Source: JBFWYO01 sp050186335
GTDB lineage: Bacteria > Pseudomonadota > Alphaproteobacteria > Bin65
Direction: 5' to 3'
NCBI GenBank assembly: GCA_050186335.1
Contig: JBFWYO010000018.1
Location: 1 to 56,605, forward strand
Length of the DNA stretch: 56,605 nucleotides
In this document: one piece after another, positions 1 to 8,386 of the stretch
Numbering within the stretch: position 1 is the first letter of the stretch
Layout: every line of letters starts with the position of its first letter
Notes under the pieces: model-generated
The model's input: only the letters and a program-made list of their open reading frames with translations
Told to the model about the DNA's origin: nothing
Databases searched by the model: none
Program-made: the position numbers and the translations under genes

Positions 1-44
1 GGCAGAAATCGTGTCGCACATCGCAACCACCGCACAATCGCATT

Positions 45-80
45 CCCTCCCCCCTTGCGGGGGAGGGTTAGGGAGGGGGG
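45..80. repeat. GC-rich hairpin and G-quadruplex-type motif downstream of rbfA
   Basis: A perfect 9-bp inverted repeat (45-53 with 59-67, loop 54-58) is followed by further G runs. On the + strand, bases 59-80 hold four G tracts of at least three separated by A, TTA and A. It lies just after the rbfA stop, so the rbfA transcript would carry the C-rich complement. It could act as a 3' end structure or be a copy of a dispersed intergenic repeat. No second copy was seen in this window. Confidence 0.5.
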
Positions 81-98
81 TCGGCGGTACGAGAACGC

Positions 99-500
99 TC
101 AATCTTCGTCGTCGGATTTTTTCAGATCGCGCTGCACCCGCTCCTGGCGCAGCACGGCCTCGATGCGGCTGGCTTCGTCGAACGAGCGATCGACCAGGAA
201 CGATACGCGGAGCGCGTGCCGCAGATTGATTTCGTGCGCCAGGCGGCCGCGAATGAACGGGCTCGCGCGATTGAGCGCCTTGACGATCTTCTCCGCATCC
301 TTGCCGCCGAGCGGCAGGACAAAGGCCGAGACGTTCTTCATGTCCGGGCTTACCCGACATTCGCTGACGGTGACGATGATGTCCTGCAGATCGGGGTCGC
401 GGAAACCGCCTTCGGCCAGGATGCGCGTCAGCGCATGGCGCACTTCTTCGCCGACGCGCAGTTGGCGTGGGGAACGCGGGCCTTCGGCGGGAGCGGTCAT
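99..500 (-). CDS. rbfA: Ribosome-binding factor A
   Basis: RbfA is a small KH-type protein that binds the 30S subunit and helps mature the 5' end of 16S rRNA, important in the cold. The 133-residue product has the family's usual length. It opens with RQLRVGEEVRHALTRIL, and the middle carries the conserved VSECRVSPDMKNVSAFVLPL strand region, followed by LNRASPFIRGRLAHEI. The C-terminus is acidic (KKSDDED). It is the last gene seen of the rimP-nusA-ylxR-infB-rbfA block, separated from infB by about 210 bases that hold a palindromic repeat. The ATG start at 500 gives the expected N-terminus. Identification is firm. Confidence 0.95.
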   Translation of the reverse strand: MTAPAEGPRSPRQLRVGEEVRHALTRILAEGGFRDPDLQDIIVTVSECRVSPDMKNVSAFVLPLGGKDAEKIVKALNRASPFIRGRLAHEINLRHALRVSFLVDRSFDEASRIEAVLRQERVQRDLKKSDDED

Positions 501-566
501 GATGTCATCCTGTGATCCACTGCCGGTGTTCTCGTCGATCCGGCGTCGATCCGATCATGTAGCTTT

Positions 567-676
567 GTCACCCCGGCCGAAGCGCAGCGGAGAGCCGGGG
601 CCCAGCGGACGCGCAGTGCGCGCCGACCGGATCCCGGGCCGCGGCCCGGCAAGCGCCGGGCATTGCCCGGGATGAC
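567..676. repeat. Palindromic intergenic repeat element between infB and rbfA
   Basis: A 110-bp GC-rich element begins GTCACCCCGG and ends CCCGGGATGAC, so its ends are imperfect inverted copies. Nested inside are perfect arms 571-577/594-600, 611-615/617-621, 631-639/665-673 and 644-649/656-661. Elements of this look occur in many alphaproteobacterial intergenic regions. It lies inside the presumed infB-rbfA transcription unit and would fold in the mRNA. No second copy was found in the window. Confidence 0.6.
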
Positions 677-712
677 GACAAAACAATCTGGCACGCGAAA
701 ACGGGCCGCGGC

Positions 713-3265
713 CTACGCCAGCGTGCGCTGGACCGATTCGACCTCGAAACACTCGATGATGTCGCCGACCTTGATATCCTGATAATTCTCGAACGCCATG
801 CCGCACTCGAAGCCCTCGCGCACTTCGCGTACTTCGTCCTTGAAGCGCTTGAGGGTCGACAGTTTGCCTTCGTGCACGACCACGTTGTCGCGCAGCAGGC
901 GCACGCCGGCGCCGCGCTTGACCACCCCCGAGGTGACCATGCAGCCGGCCACCATGCCGGACTTGGTGATCTTGAACACCTGGCGGATTTCCGCGTTGCC
1001 GATGAAGTTTTCGCGCACGGTCGGCGCCAGCATGCCCGACAGCAGGGCTTTGATGTCGTCGGTGATGTCATAGATGATCGAGTAATACCGGATGTCGATC
1101 TTGTCGCGGGTCGACAGATCGCGCGCCTGCTGGTTGGCGCGCACGTTGAAGCCGATCACGATACCGCCGGATGCCTTCGCAAGCGCCACGTCGGATTCAT
1201 TGATGCCGCCGACGCCCGAGTGCAGCACGCGCACGGCCACTTCGTCGGTCGAGATCTTCTGCACCGCGCCGATAATCGCTTCGATCGAACCCTGCACGTC
1301 CGCCTTGACCACGATCGGCAGTTCCTTGGCCGAACCCGAGGCGATCTTGGTGAACATCTGTTCGACCGTGCCGCGCGCGACCACCGCATCGCGCTTGATG
1401 ACGCGCTGGCGGTACTCGGTGATTTCGCGGGCGCGGGCTTCGCTTTCGACCACGGCGAAATCGTCGCCGGCCGAGGGCGTACCGTTGAGGCCGAGCACTT
1501 CGACCGGCATGGCCGGGGTGGCCGCGTCGATCGATTTGTTCTTGTCGTCGAGGAGTGCGCGAACGCGGCCGAATTCCGGCCCGGCCACGAAGATGTCGCC
1601 CGGCCGCAACGTGCCTTTCTGCACCAGCACGGTTGCGACCGCGCCGCGGCCGCGCTCCAGCTTGGCTTCGATGACCGTGCCCTGCGCGAGACGATTGGGA
1701 TTGGCCTTGAGTTCGAGCACTTCGGCCTGCAGCAGGATGGCTTCCTCGAGCTTGTCGAGGTTCATGCCGGTCTTGGCCGAAACCTCGACCGCGAGCACGT
1801 CGCCGCCGAGTTCTTCGGTGACGATTTCGTGCTGCAACAGTTCCTGGCGGACGCGCTGCGGATTGGCGTCCGGCTTGTCGCATTTGTTGATCGCCACGAT
1901 CATCGGCACCTTCGCCGCCTTGGTGTGGGCGATGGCTTCGATGGTCTGCGGCTGGATGCCGTCGTCGGCCGCGACGACCAGAATCACGATATCGGTGACC
2001 TTGGCGCCGCGCGCGCGCATGGCGGTGAAGGCTTCGTGGCCCGGCGTATCCAGGAACGTCATCTTGCCGCCCGACGGCAGCGTGACCTGATACGCGCCGA
2101 TATGCTGCGTGATGCCGCCGGCTTCGTGGGCCGCGACGTCGGTCTTGCGGATCGCGTCGAGCAAGGAGGTCTTGCCGTGGTCGACGTGGCCCATGATGGT
2201 GACCACCGGCGGCCGCGGCACTTGCGCGCCCTCTTCGTCGGTCGCACCGCTCAGGCCGATTTCGACGTCGGCTTCGGACACGCGGCGGATCTTGTGGCCG
2301 AATTCGGTGACCACGAGTTCGGCGGTATCCGCATCGATCGCCTGCGTGATGGTGGCCATGACGCCCATTTTCATCAGCGCCTTGACCACGTCGGCGCCTT
2401 TTTCCGCCATTCGGTTGGCGAGTTCCTGCACCGTGATGACTTCCGGCACCACCACGTCGCGCGCGAACTTCTTGCGCTCCTGCGGCTGCATCTGCTCGCG
2501 CAGCTTTTGCTTCTCGCGTTCGCGCGCGCGGCGCACGGCGGCCAGGCTGCGCATGCGCTCGATGCCTTCGCCTTCCTGCAGCGCCTGATTGATGGTCAGC
2601 TTGCCGGCCTTGCGGCGCGGCTCGACGCGCTTGGCGGCGACCGGTTTCTTGACTTCGACGCGGCCGCGCTTCGGCCGCGTATCGTCGGCTTCGGCTTCGG
2701 CCTCTTCCTCGCCGGCCTTGCCGGGCAGCGGCTTGGCCGTGACCGGGCGCGGCGGCGCCGGCGATACGACGGTGATCTTGCCGCGCACTTCCTGATCGGC
2801 CAGCGCGCGGGCTTCCAGATCGGTCCGCTCGCGCGCCTGGTCTTGGGCGCGATCCTGCGCGGTCGCCTGCGCCTCGAGCGCTTCGGTTTCCTTGCGGGCC
2901 TTTTCTTCCGCCTCGCGCTGCGCGGCCAGTTCGGCCTCGCGGATTTCCTGTTCGCGGCGCGCCTCGAGCGCGCGCTGGCGCGCTGCGCGTTCGGCTTCGC
3001 TCAGGTTGGAGAAATCCGGCCGCGACGCCTCGATCGCGGCGGCACCCTGGCCCGCCGGCTCGAGCGGCGCCGACTCGGCCATCTCGCCCTGCTTTTCGCC
3101 GCGGGTGAAGGTGCGCTTCTTCTTGACCTCGACGGCGACCGCCTTCGAGCGCCCATGCGAGAAGCTTTGCCGAACCTGACCGGCCTCGACCGTCTTCTTG
3201 AGCTCGAGCCGGCCCGGCCGGCTGAGCTTCAGTGAGTTCTTGCCGCTGTCGTTTGCTTCGGTCAT
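713..3265 (-). CDS. infB: Translation initiation factor IF-2
   Basis: IF-2 is the GTPase that places fMet-tRNA on the 30S subunit and promotes subunit joining. The 850-residue product has an N-terminal FSHGRSKAV segment typical of alphaproteobacteria, a charged Arg/Glu/Ala-rich region (about residues 75-260), then the IF2_N domain and the G domain. G motifs are GHVDHGKT near 359, DTPGHE near 406 and NKCD near 460. Beta-barrel domains follow and the C-terminus ends in the C2 domain. An ATG 24 bases upstream (3289) also exists but overlaps ylxR. The ATG at 3265 lies 4 bases after the ylxR stop and matches family starts (MTEANDSGK). Confidence 0.96.
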   Translation of the reverse strand: MTEANDSGKNSLKLSRPGRLELKKTVEAGQVRQSFSHGRSKAVAVEVKKKRTFTRGEKQGEMAESAPLEPAGQGAAAIEASRPDFSNLSEAERAARQRALEARREQEIREAELAAQREAEEKARKETEALEAQATAQDRAQDQARERTDLEARALADQEVRGKITVVSPAPPRPVTAKPLPGKAGEEEAEAEADDTRPKRGRVEVKKPVAAKRVEPRRKAGKLTINQALQEGEGIERMRSLAAVRRAREREKQKLREQMQPQERKKFARDVVVPEVITVQELANRMAEKGADVVKALMKMGVMATITQAIDADTAELVVTEFGHKIRRVSEADVEIGLSGATDEEGAQVPRPPVVTIMGHVDHGKTSLLDAIRKTDVAAHEAGGITQHIGAYQVTLPSGGKMTFLDTPGHEAFTAMRARGAKVTDIVILVVAADDGIQPQTIEAIAHTKAAKVPMIVAINKCDKPDANPQRVRQELLQHEIVTEELGGDVLAVEVSAKTGMNLDKLEEAILLQAEVLELKANPNRLAQGTVIEAKLERGRGAVATVLVQKGTLRPGDIFVAGPEFGRVRALLDDKNKSIDAATPAMPVEVLGLNGTPSAGDDFAVVESEARAREITEYRQRVIKRDAVVARGTVEQMFTKIASGSAKELPIVVKADVQGSIEAIIGAVQKISTDEVAVRVLHSGVGGINESDVALAKASGGIVIGFNVRANQQARDLSTRDKIDIRYYSIIYDITDDIKALLSGMLAPTVRENFIGNAEIRQVFKITKSGMVAGCMVTSGVVKRGAGVRLLRDNVVVHEGKLSTLKRFKDEVREVREGFECGMAFENYQDIKVGDIIECFEVESVQRTLA

Positions 3266-3269
3266 TCCG

Positions 3270-3923
3270 TCAGGCTTTCCCGTTGTCATTCACTGCCCGC
3301 GCATCGCCGGGCAAATTCCGTAGTCCGGCGAGTCTTGCGAGGTCGACGATCAGGCGCTCGGCCAACCGGCCTTTCGCCACCGCCACATGTACCAGCACGT
3401 CCGCGCCGAACGCGCGTCCTAATTCCTTGCCGCTGAGCGCCGCAAAGACGGGCAATTCGCGCGCGGTGGTGCGCAGCGCATCCTTGTCCCGTCCCGTGCT
3501 GTCGGCGGCCTGCAGCAGGACGGCCACGCGGCCGGCCCGCAACGCCTCGCGCACGCCTTCGTAGCCGGCAAAAACCTGATCGGCGCGCCGGGCCAAACCC
3601 AGCGTGTCGATCGCGCGCCTGAGCAGCAGCGCCTCGATCCCGTCCACCAGCTTCTCCGGAAGCCGGACCGCCTGCCGCGCCGCACGAGCGAAGCTGCCCT
3701 TGCGACAGGCAAGCTCCAGTATATCCCGCCGCGCCGTGACCCACAAACCGCGCCCCGGCAGACGCGCGTCGATGTCCGGAACGATGACCGCGTCCGGCCC
3801 GACCACGAAGCGGATCATCCGCTCGGGCGGCAGGACATCGCCCGAGGCGATGCAGGTGCGTTCCGGCATCGTTTCCTCGTCGGTCTCCGGTCCAGCTTCG
3901 GCCATGACGGGCGCCACGCGCAT
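3270..3923 (-). CDS. YlxR/DUF448 RNA-binding protein with C-terminal L7Ae-like domain
   Basis: This gene sits between nusA and infB, where alphaproteobacteria carry a YlxR family protein. The N-terminal part contains the family signature around RTCIASGDVLPPERMIRFV, then GRGLWVTARRD. The C-terminal half (about residues 95-195) has ALLLRRAIDTLGLARRADQV and AGRVAVLLQAADS, which look like the ribosomal L7Ae/L30e-type RNA-binding fold that is often fused here. The length of 217 residues fits the fused form. A role in transcription or translation coupling is inferred from the operon only. An alternative start at 3905 (MAEAGPET) cannot be excluded. Confidence 0.85.
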   Translation of the reverse strand: MRVAPVMAEAGPETDEETMPERTCIASGDVLPPERMIRFVVGPDAVIVPDIDARLPGRGLWVTARRDILELACRKGSFARAARQAVRLPEKLVDGIEALLLRRAIDTLGLARRADQVFAGYEGVREALRAGRVAVLLQAADSTGRDKDALRTTARELPVFAALSGKELGRAFGADVLVHVAVAKGRLAERLIVDLARLAGLRNLPGDARAVNDNGKA

Positions 3924-3942
3924 CGTTTCCGCAGCCTCCGCC

Positions 3943-5580
3943 CTACGCCTTGGCCTTGTCGGATGCCGGCTTGGCTGCCGCCGGCTTGGCCGGCGCCGCC
4001 GCGTCGCCCTCGAACCAATGGGCGCGCGCCGCCATGATCGCGGTGTTGGCTTCCTCCGCCGAAAGCGGCGACTGGTTCAGGATCTGGTTCCGCTTGCGAT
4101 CCTCGAGCCCGTCCAACTGGTCGAAGCTTTGATCCGGCTTCTTCTCCAGCAACATATAGCGCAGTTCGTCGCCGGTCAGGTCGCCGAGATCGTCGAGCGT
4201 CTTGACGCCCTGCTCGCCCAGGCGGACGTGCATGGTCGGGGTCAACCCTTCGATTTCGGCAACCTTGTCGTCGACCCCGAGCGTCTTGCGCTTTTCGGTC
4301 AGCTCGGCGTCGCGCTTCTCCAAATAAGCGCGCGCGCGTTCGCGCAACTCGTTGGCCAGATCCTCGTCGAAGCCTTCGATCGAGGTCAGATCTTCCATCG
4401 GCACGAAGGCGACTTCTTCGACGGTCGAGAAGCCTTCGGTGACCAGGAGATGGGCGATCACGTCGTCGACGTCAAGCGCGTCGACGAACATCTGCGATTT
4501 CTGCTTGAACTCGGCCTGGCGGCGCTCCGATTCGGCGGCTTCGGTCATGATGTCGATGTGCCAGCCGGTCAGCTGCGAGGCCAGGCGCACGTTCTGCCCG
4601 CGCCGGCCGATGGCGAGCGACAATTGATCGTCCGGCACGATGACCTCGATGGTGCCGGTGTCTTCGTCGAGCACGACCTTGGTGACTTCGGCCGGGGCGA
4701 GCGCATTGACGACGAAGGTCGCGGTGTCGGGCGACCAGGGAATGATGTCAATCTTTTCGCCCTGCAGTTCGCCGACCACGGCCTGCACGCGGCTGCCGCG
4801 CACGCCGACGCAGGCGCCGACCGGATCGATCGAGCTATCGTTGGTCATCACGGCGATCTTGGCGCGCGAGCCCGGATCGCGGGCGACGGCTTTGACTTCG
4901 ATGATGCCGTCGTAGATTTCCGGCACTTCCTGCGCGAACAGGCGGGCCATGAACTGCGGATGGGTGCGCGAGAGGAAGATCTGCGGGCCCCGGGTTTCCT
5001 GCCGCACATCGTAGATATAGGACCGCGCGCGATCGCCCTGGCGGAAGGTTTCGCGCGGGATCAGCTCTTCGCGGCGCAGGATGGCTTCGGCGCGGCCGAG
5101 ATCGACGATCACGTTGCCGAATTCGACGCGCTTGACGACGCCGTGGACGATTTCGCCGACGCGGTTCTTGTATTCCTCGAACTGGCGATTGCGTTCCGCT
5201 TCCCGCACTTTCTGCACGATGACCTGCTTGGCGGTCTGCGCCGCGATTCGCCCGAAATCGATCGGCGGCAATTCGTCGACGATGAAATCGCCGAGCTTCT
5301 TGCTGGGATCGATGCGGGCCCCCTGCTCGACCGTGAGCTGGGCCGCTTCGTTCTCGATCGTCTCGGCGATCTGGCGGTAGCGGTGCAGGCCGATATGCCC
5401 GTTGGTGCGGTTGATGGTGGCGCGGATATCCAGTTCGTGGCCGTATTTGGCGCGGCCGGCCTTCTGGATCGCCTGCTCCATGGCTTCGAGCACTTCGTTG
5501 CGATCGATGCCTTTTTCGCGCGCCACCGCGTCGGCGACCTGCAGCAGATCGGGGCGGGGCTGTACCATCGTGGCGTTCAT
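3943..5580 (-). CDS. nusA: Transcription termination/antitermination factor NusA
   Basis: NusA binds RNA polymerase and nascent RNA and modulates pausing, termination and antitermination. The 545-residue product shows the N-terminal polymerase-binding domain (about 1-130), the S1 domain (VGEIVHGVVKRVEFGNVIVD), KH1 (GACVGVRGSRVQAVVGEL) and KH2 (LSLAIGRRGQNVRLASQL). Two C-terminal helix-hairpin-helix repeats (SIEGFDEDLANELRERAR and LGEQGVKTLDDLGDLTGDEL) follow, as in the long proteobacterial form. The tail is Ala/Lys/Pro-rich. It lies 36 bases downstream of rimP and shares its leader. NusA acting on the leader terminator upstream of rimP would be a natural feedback loop, but that is inference. 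Confidence 0.96.
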   Translation of the reverse strand: MNATMVQPRPDLLQVADAVAREKGIDRNEVLEAMEQAIQKAGRAKYGHELDIRATINRTNGHIGLHRYRQIAETIENEAAQLTVEQGARIDPSKKLGDFIVDELPPIDFGRIAAQTAKQVIVQKVREAERNRQFEEYKNRVGEIVHGVVKRVEFGNVIVDLGRAEAILRREELIPRETFRQGDRARSYIYDVRQETRGPQIFLSRTHPQFMARLFAQEVPEIYDGIIEVKAVARDPGSRAKIAVMTNDSSIDPVGACVGVRGSRVQAVVGELQGEKIDIIPWSPDTATFVVNALAPAEVTKVVLDEDTGTIEVIVPDDQLSLAIGRRGQNVRLASQLTGWHIDIMTEAAESERRQAEFKQKSQMFVDALDVDDVIAHLLVTEGFSTVEEVAFVPMEDLTSIEGFDEDLANELRERARAYLEKRDAELTEKRKTLGVDDKVAEIEGLTPTMHVRLGEQGVKTLDDLGDLTGDELRYMLLEKKPDQSFDQLDGLEDRKRNQILNQSPLSAEEANTAIMAARAHWFEGDAAAPAKPAAAKPASDKAKA

Positions 5581-5616
5581 AGCGATTACCTTCCGGATGA
5601 AAGCGTCGTTTGTCGT

Positions 5617-6141
5617 TTAAGCGTCTGCACTCTTGTCGTTCGCCGCGGCGCGCTCCTGTTGCTTGCGCGCCTGGGCCAGCAATTCGTCGGTCAGCACGAG
5701 TTTGGCGCGCTGGATCAGCGCCAGCTTCACGCGCACGGGACCGGTTTCGGTTTCCATGCGCACGTCGTCGCCGTCGGTGCCGGCCAGCTTGCCCTTGAAG
5801 CGGCGCTGGCCGTTGATCGGCTGCTTCATTTCAAGCTTGGCCTCGTAGCCGGCGAAGCGGTCGAAATCGGCCAGGCGCACCAGCGGCCGGTCGATGCCGG
5901 GCGAACTGACCTCGAGCGCGTAGGCGCTCGGAATCGGATCCTCGACGTCGAGCACGGCCGAAACCGCGCGGCTGATATCGGCGCAATCGTCGACCGTCAT
6001 GCCACCGCCGTCCAACCGCTCGGCCATGATCTGGAGAACCGGCCGGCCGCCGCCCATGATCTGGACGCGTACCAGATCGTAGCCCATCGCTTCCAGCGTG
6101 GGACGGATCAGGCCCTCGACCTTGCTCATCAAATCGGCCAT
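5617..6141 (-). CDS. rimP: Ribosome maturation factor RimP
   Basis: RimP assists 30S subunit assembly. The 174-residue product shows the family pattern: an N-terminal domain with IRPTLEAMGYDLVRVQIMGG, the strand LQIMAERLDGGGMTVDDCAD, the helix ISRAVSAVLDVEDPIPSAY, and LEVSSPGIDRPLVRLADF. The C-terminal SH3-like domain contains GKLAGTDGDDVRMET. The open frame continues upstream to 6237, but the start at 6141 (MADLMSKVEGL) matches the family and follows a GGGAA sequence. The longer version would run through the leader terminator. It heads the rimP-nusA-ylxR-infB-rbfA operon. Confidence 0.94.
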   Translation of the reverse strand: MADLMSKVEGLIRPTLEAMGYDLVRVQIMGGGRPVLQIMAERLDGGGMTVDDCADISRAVSAVLDVEDPIPSAYALEVSSPGIDRPLVRLADFDRFAGYEAKLEMKQPINGQRRFKGKLAGTDGDDVRMETETGPVRVKLALIQRAKLVLTDELLAQARKQQERAAANDKSADA

Positions 6142-6195
6142 TTCCCAGCCTTTGCCGCGCGCCGGCCCGGTCTTTAGGGGGCCTGAACGCGGCAC

Positions 6196-6220
6196 AAAAA
6201 AAAGTGGGCCGGAGGCCCAC
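6196..6220 (-). terminator. Intrinsic terminator in the rimP leader (candidate attenuator)
   Basis: On the minus strand a perfect 7-bp stem (GTGGGCC with GGCCCAC, 3-base loop) is followed directly by eight T residues. It lies 55 bases upstream of the rimP start but downstream of a good promoter (6272-6299). It can therefore terminate rimP-operon transcripts early as well as end trmB transcription. Confidence 0.8.
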
Positions 6221-6271
6221 CCTTGCATCAGGATCAAGACTTCAACTCAACCCTACGGGATTTGTTGCCGC

Positions 6272-6299
6272 AATATAGCCATCCCGAAGCCGGTTTCAA
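6272..6299 (-). promoter_or_regulatory. Sigma-70-type promoter for the rimP-nusA operon
   Basis: Read on the minus strand: -35 TTGAAA (6294-6299), 16-bp spacer, -10 TATATT (6272-6277). It lies immediately downstream of the trmB stop. Transcription would start near 6265, giving a leader of about 125 bases that contains the terminator at 6196-6220. Confidence 0.65.
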
Positions 6300-6318
6300 G
6301 CGCAATTTCCCATAAAAT

Positions 6319-7080
6319 TCAGATGCTTGATTCCGGTCCGCCGGCGCCGCGCGGGCGCCGGACGTAATCGAGGTAGGTCGATGTGCGGCCTTCGCGCACA
6401 GCTTTTCGCTGATAGCGCGTGATCGGCGCGTCGGCCGGCTGGGTGCGGAAATCGTCGGCCCGGCGCGCGGTCCATTCGAACCAGGGCTGACGCCGCATCT
6501 GCGCGAGCGTCCATTGCAGGTAGACCGGATGATCGGTCGCGATGCGCAACGGCGCGCCGTCGCGCAAAGCGCGCGCCAGCAAGGCGAGGTTCGCTTGGGT
6601 CACGAACCGCCGCGCGGCGTGGCGCAATTTCGGCCATGGATCGGGAAACAACAGGAACACGCGGCCGAGCGACGCCTCGGGCAAACGCTTCAGGAGCTCG
6701 CGCGCATCGTCGGTGAACAGGCGCACGTTGGCAAGTCTGCGCTCGTCGATATGGCGGATCAACGAGCCGATGCCGTTGATGAAGATCTCGCTGCCGATGT
6801 GGCCGACGGTCGGATGCTGCTGCGCCTGAAACGCCAGATGCTCGCCGGCGCCGAAGCCGATTTCGAACCAGTAATCTTGAAACGGCTGTGCGAACCAAGT
6901 CGACGGTTCGACCGGGCCGTCGCCGGCCGGCAGCCTTATTTGCAGCGCCGGCAAACGTTCGTCGATCAGCGCCTGCCGCGCCGCGCGCAATTTGCGCCCG
7001 CGCCGTCGACCGTAGGTGCGGATCGGCAGCTTCGCGCGCGAATCGGATTTGGCGTCACCGTCGTTATCGTTCTCGTTCAT
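6319..7080 (-). CDS. trmB: tRNA (guanine-N7)-methyltransferase
   Basis: TrmB makes m7G46 in tRNA using SAM. The 253-residue product contains the family blocks PIRTYGRRRGRKLR, the SAM-binding region WFEIGFGAGEHLAFQAQ, IGSEIFINGI, LLFPDPWPKLRHAARRFV and the substrate-side RYQRKAVREGR near the end. The frame stays open for 49 more codons upstream, but the start at 7080 (MNENDNDGDAKS) is preferred because the extra residues do not resemble the family and run through the terminator at 7098-7131. It lies downstream of metK, which supplies its cofactor. No clear promoter of its own was found, so it may depend on readthrough. Confidence 0.93.
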   Translation of the reverse strand: MNENDNDGDAKSDSRAKLPIRTYGRRRGRKLRAARQALIDERLPALQIRLPAGDGPVEPSTWFAQPFQDYWFEIGFGAGEHLAFQAQQHPTVGHIGSEIFINGIGSLIRHIDERRLANVRLFTDDARELLKRLPEASLGRVFLLFPDPWPKLRHAARRFVTQANLALLARALRDGAPLRIATDHPVYLQWTLAQMRRQPWFEWTARRADDFRTQPADAPITRYQRKAVREGRTSTYLDYVRRPRGAGGPESSI

Positions 7081-7097
7081 GGGCGTGCATATACAGC

Positions 7098-7131
7098 AAA
7101 ACAAAGACGGCGCGACCAACGCCGCGCCGTC
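7098..7131 (-). terminator. Intrinsic terminator downstream of metK
   Basis: On the minus strand a perfect 9-bp stem (7106-7114 with 7123-7131, 8-base loop) is followed by a T-rich run (TTTGTTTTG). It lies between the metK stop and the trmB start, only 17 bases before trmB. Confidence 0.75.
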
Positions 7132-7175
7132 CTGCATTCGTTCGGGGCTCCGGCGCGGATGGCGCGCCGAGGCGA

Positions 7176-8369
7176 TCAGTGGCCGAAGGCGTTCTTGAGC
7201 TGGTTCACCAGATCGGTCTTTTCCCAAGAGAATCCGCCGTCTTTCTCCGGCTTGCGGCCGAAATGGCCGTACGACGAGGTGCGCGCATAGATCGGCTTAT
7301 TAAGGCCGAGATGCTCGCGGATGCCGCGCGGGCTGAGCGAGACCAGCTCCTGCAGCACCTTGGACAATTTCTCTTCGTCGACGCGCCCGGTGCCGTCGGT
7401 GTTGACGTAGACCGACAGCGGATGGGCGACGCCGATCGCGTAGGACAATTGAATCGTGCAGCGGTCGGCCAGGCCGGCCGCGACCACGTTCTTGGCCAGA
7501 TAGCGCGCGGCATAGGCGGCCGAGCGATCGACCTTGGTCGGATCCTTGCCGGAGAATGCGCCGCCGCCGTGAGGCGATGCGCCGCCGTAGGTGTCGACGA
7601 TGATCTTACGGCCGGTCAGGCCGCAGTCGCCGTCCGGACCGCCGATGACAAAACGCCCGGTCGGATTGACGTAGAAATGTTCCTCGTCGCACATCCAGCC
7701 GGCCGGCAGCACCTTCAGCACATAGGGGCGGACGATTTCGCGCACTTCGTCCTGATCGACCTTGGCGTTGTGCTGCGTCGAAACGACGACGGCGGTCGCC
7801 TTGACCGGGCGGCCGTCGACATATTGCAGCGTCACCTGGCTCTTGGCATCCGGCTCGAGCATTTTCTCTTTGCCGGCGTGCCGCGCTTCGGCGAGCGCGC
7901 GCAGGATATTCTGCGAAAACTGAATCGGCGCCGGCATGAGTTCCGGCGTTTCGTTGCAGGCGTAGCCGAACATGATGCCCTGGTCGCCGGCGCCTTCGTC
8001 CTTGTTGCCCTTGGCGTCGACGCCGACCGCGATGTCCGCGGACTGGCCGTGCAGGTAGCAGGCGAATTTGGCTTTCTTCCAGTGGAAACCCTTCTGCTCG
8101 TAGCCGATCTCCTTGACCGCCTTACGGGCGACGGCTTCGATCTTTTCGGCCTTGACCTTGCCATCCTTGCCGACCAGGCCGCGCGGCCCGCGCACTTCGC
8201 CGGCGACGATGATCCGATTGGTGGTCACCATCGTCTCGCACGCGACGCGCGCATACGGATCGGCCGACAGGAACAGGTCGACCACCGCATCGGAAATGCG
8301 ATCGCTGACCTTGTCCGGATGTCCTTCGGACACGGACTCGCTGGTGAACAAGAAAGTGCCTTTGGCCAC
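7176..8369 (-). CDS. metK: S-adenosylmethionine synthetase
   Basis: MetK makes SAM from ATP and methionine. The 397-residue product carries the expected motifs: TSESVSEGHPDKVSDRISDA at the N-terminus, the GAGDQGIMFGYA ATP-binding block and the GGGAFSGKDPTKVDRSAAY phosphate loop. The C-terminal family tail follows. It starts with GTG at 8369 behind a GGGGGG tract. It has its own promoter (8430-8458) and is closed by an intrinsic terminator. The XRE-type regulator encoded directly upstream is a common neighbour of metK in alphaproteobacteria. No SAM riboswitch of a kind I recognise precedes it. Confidence 0.97.
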   Translation of the reverse strand: MAKGTFLFTSESVSEGHPDKVSDRISDAVVDLFLSADPYARVACETMVTTNRIIVAGEVRGPRGLVGKDGKVKAEKIEAVARKAVKEIGYEQKGFHWKKAKFACYLHGQSADIAVGVDAKGNKDEGAGDQGIMFGYACNETPELMPAPIQFSQNILRALAEARHAGKEKMLEPDAKSQVTLQYVDGRPVKATAVVVSTQHNAKVDQDEVREIVRPYVLKVLPAGWMCDEEHFYVNPTGRFVIGGPDGDCGLTGRKIIVDTYGGASPHGGGAFSGKDPTKVDRSAAYAARYLAKNVVAAGLADRCTIQLSYAIGVAHPLSVYVNTDGTGRVDEEKLSKVLQELVSLSPRGIREHLGLNKPIYARTSSYGHFGRKPEKDGGFSWEKTDLVNQLKNAFGH

Positions 8370-8386
8370 TGGGTACCCCCCTTTCG

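Noticed and set aside
872..3235. 787-codon open frame on the + strand
   Set aside because: It lies fully antisense to infB, its product is low-complexity (His/Arg/Asp/Gly-rich) and has no ribosome binding site or family features.
3604..6177. 857-codon open frame on the + strand
   Set aside because: Antisense to ylxR, nusA and rimP; same shadow composition as other antisense frames in GC-rich DNA.
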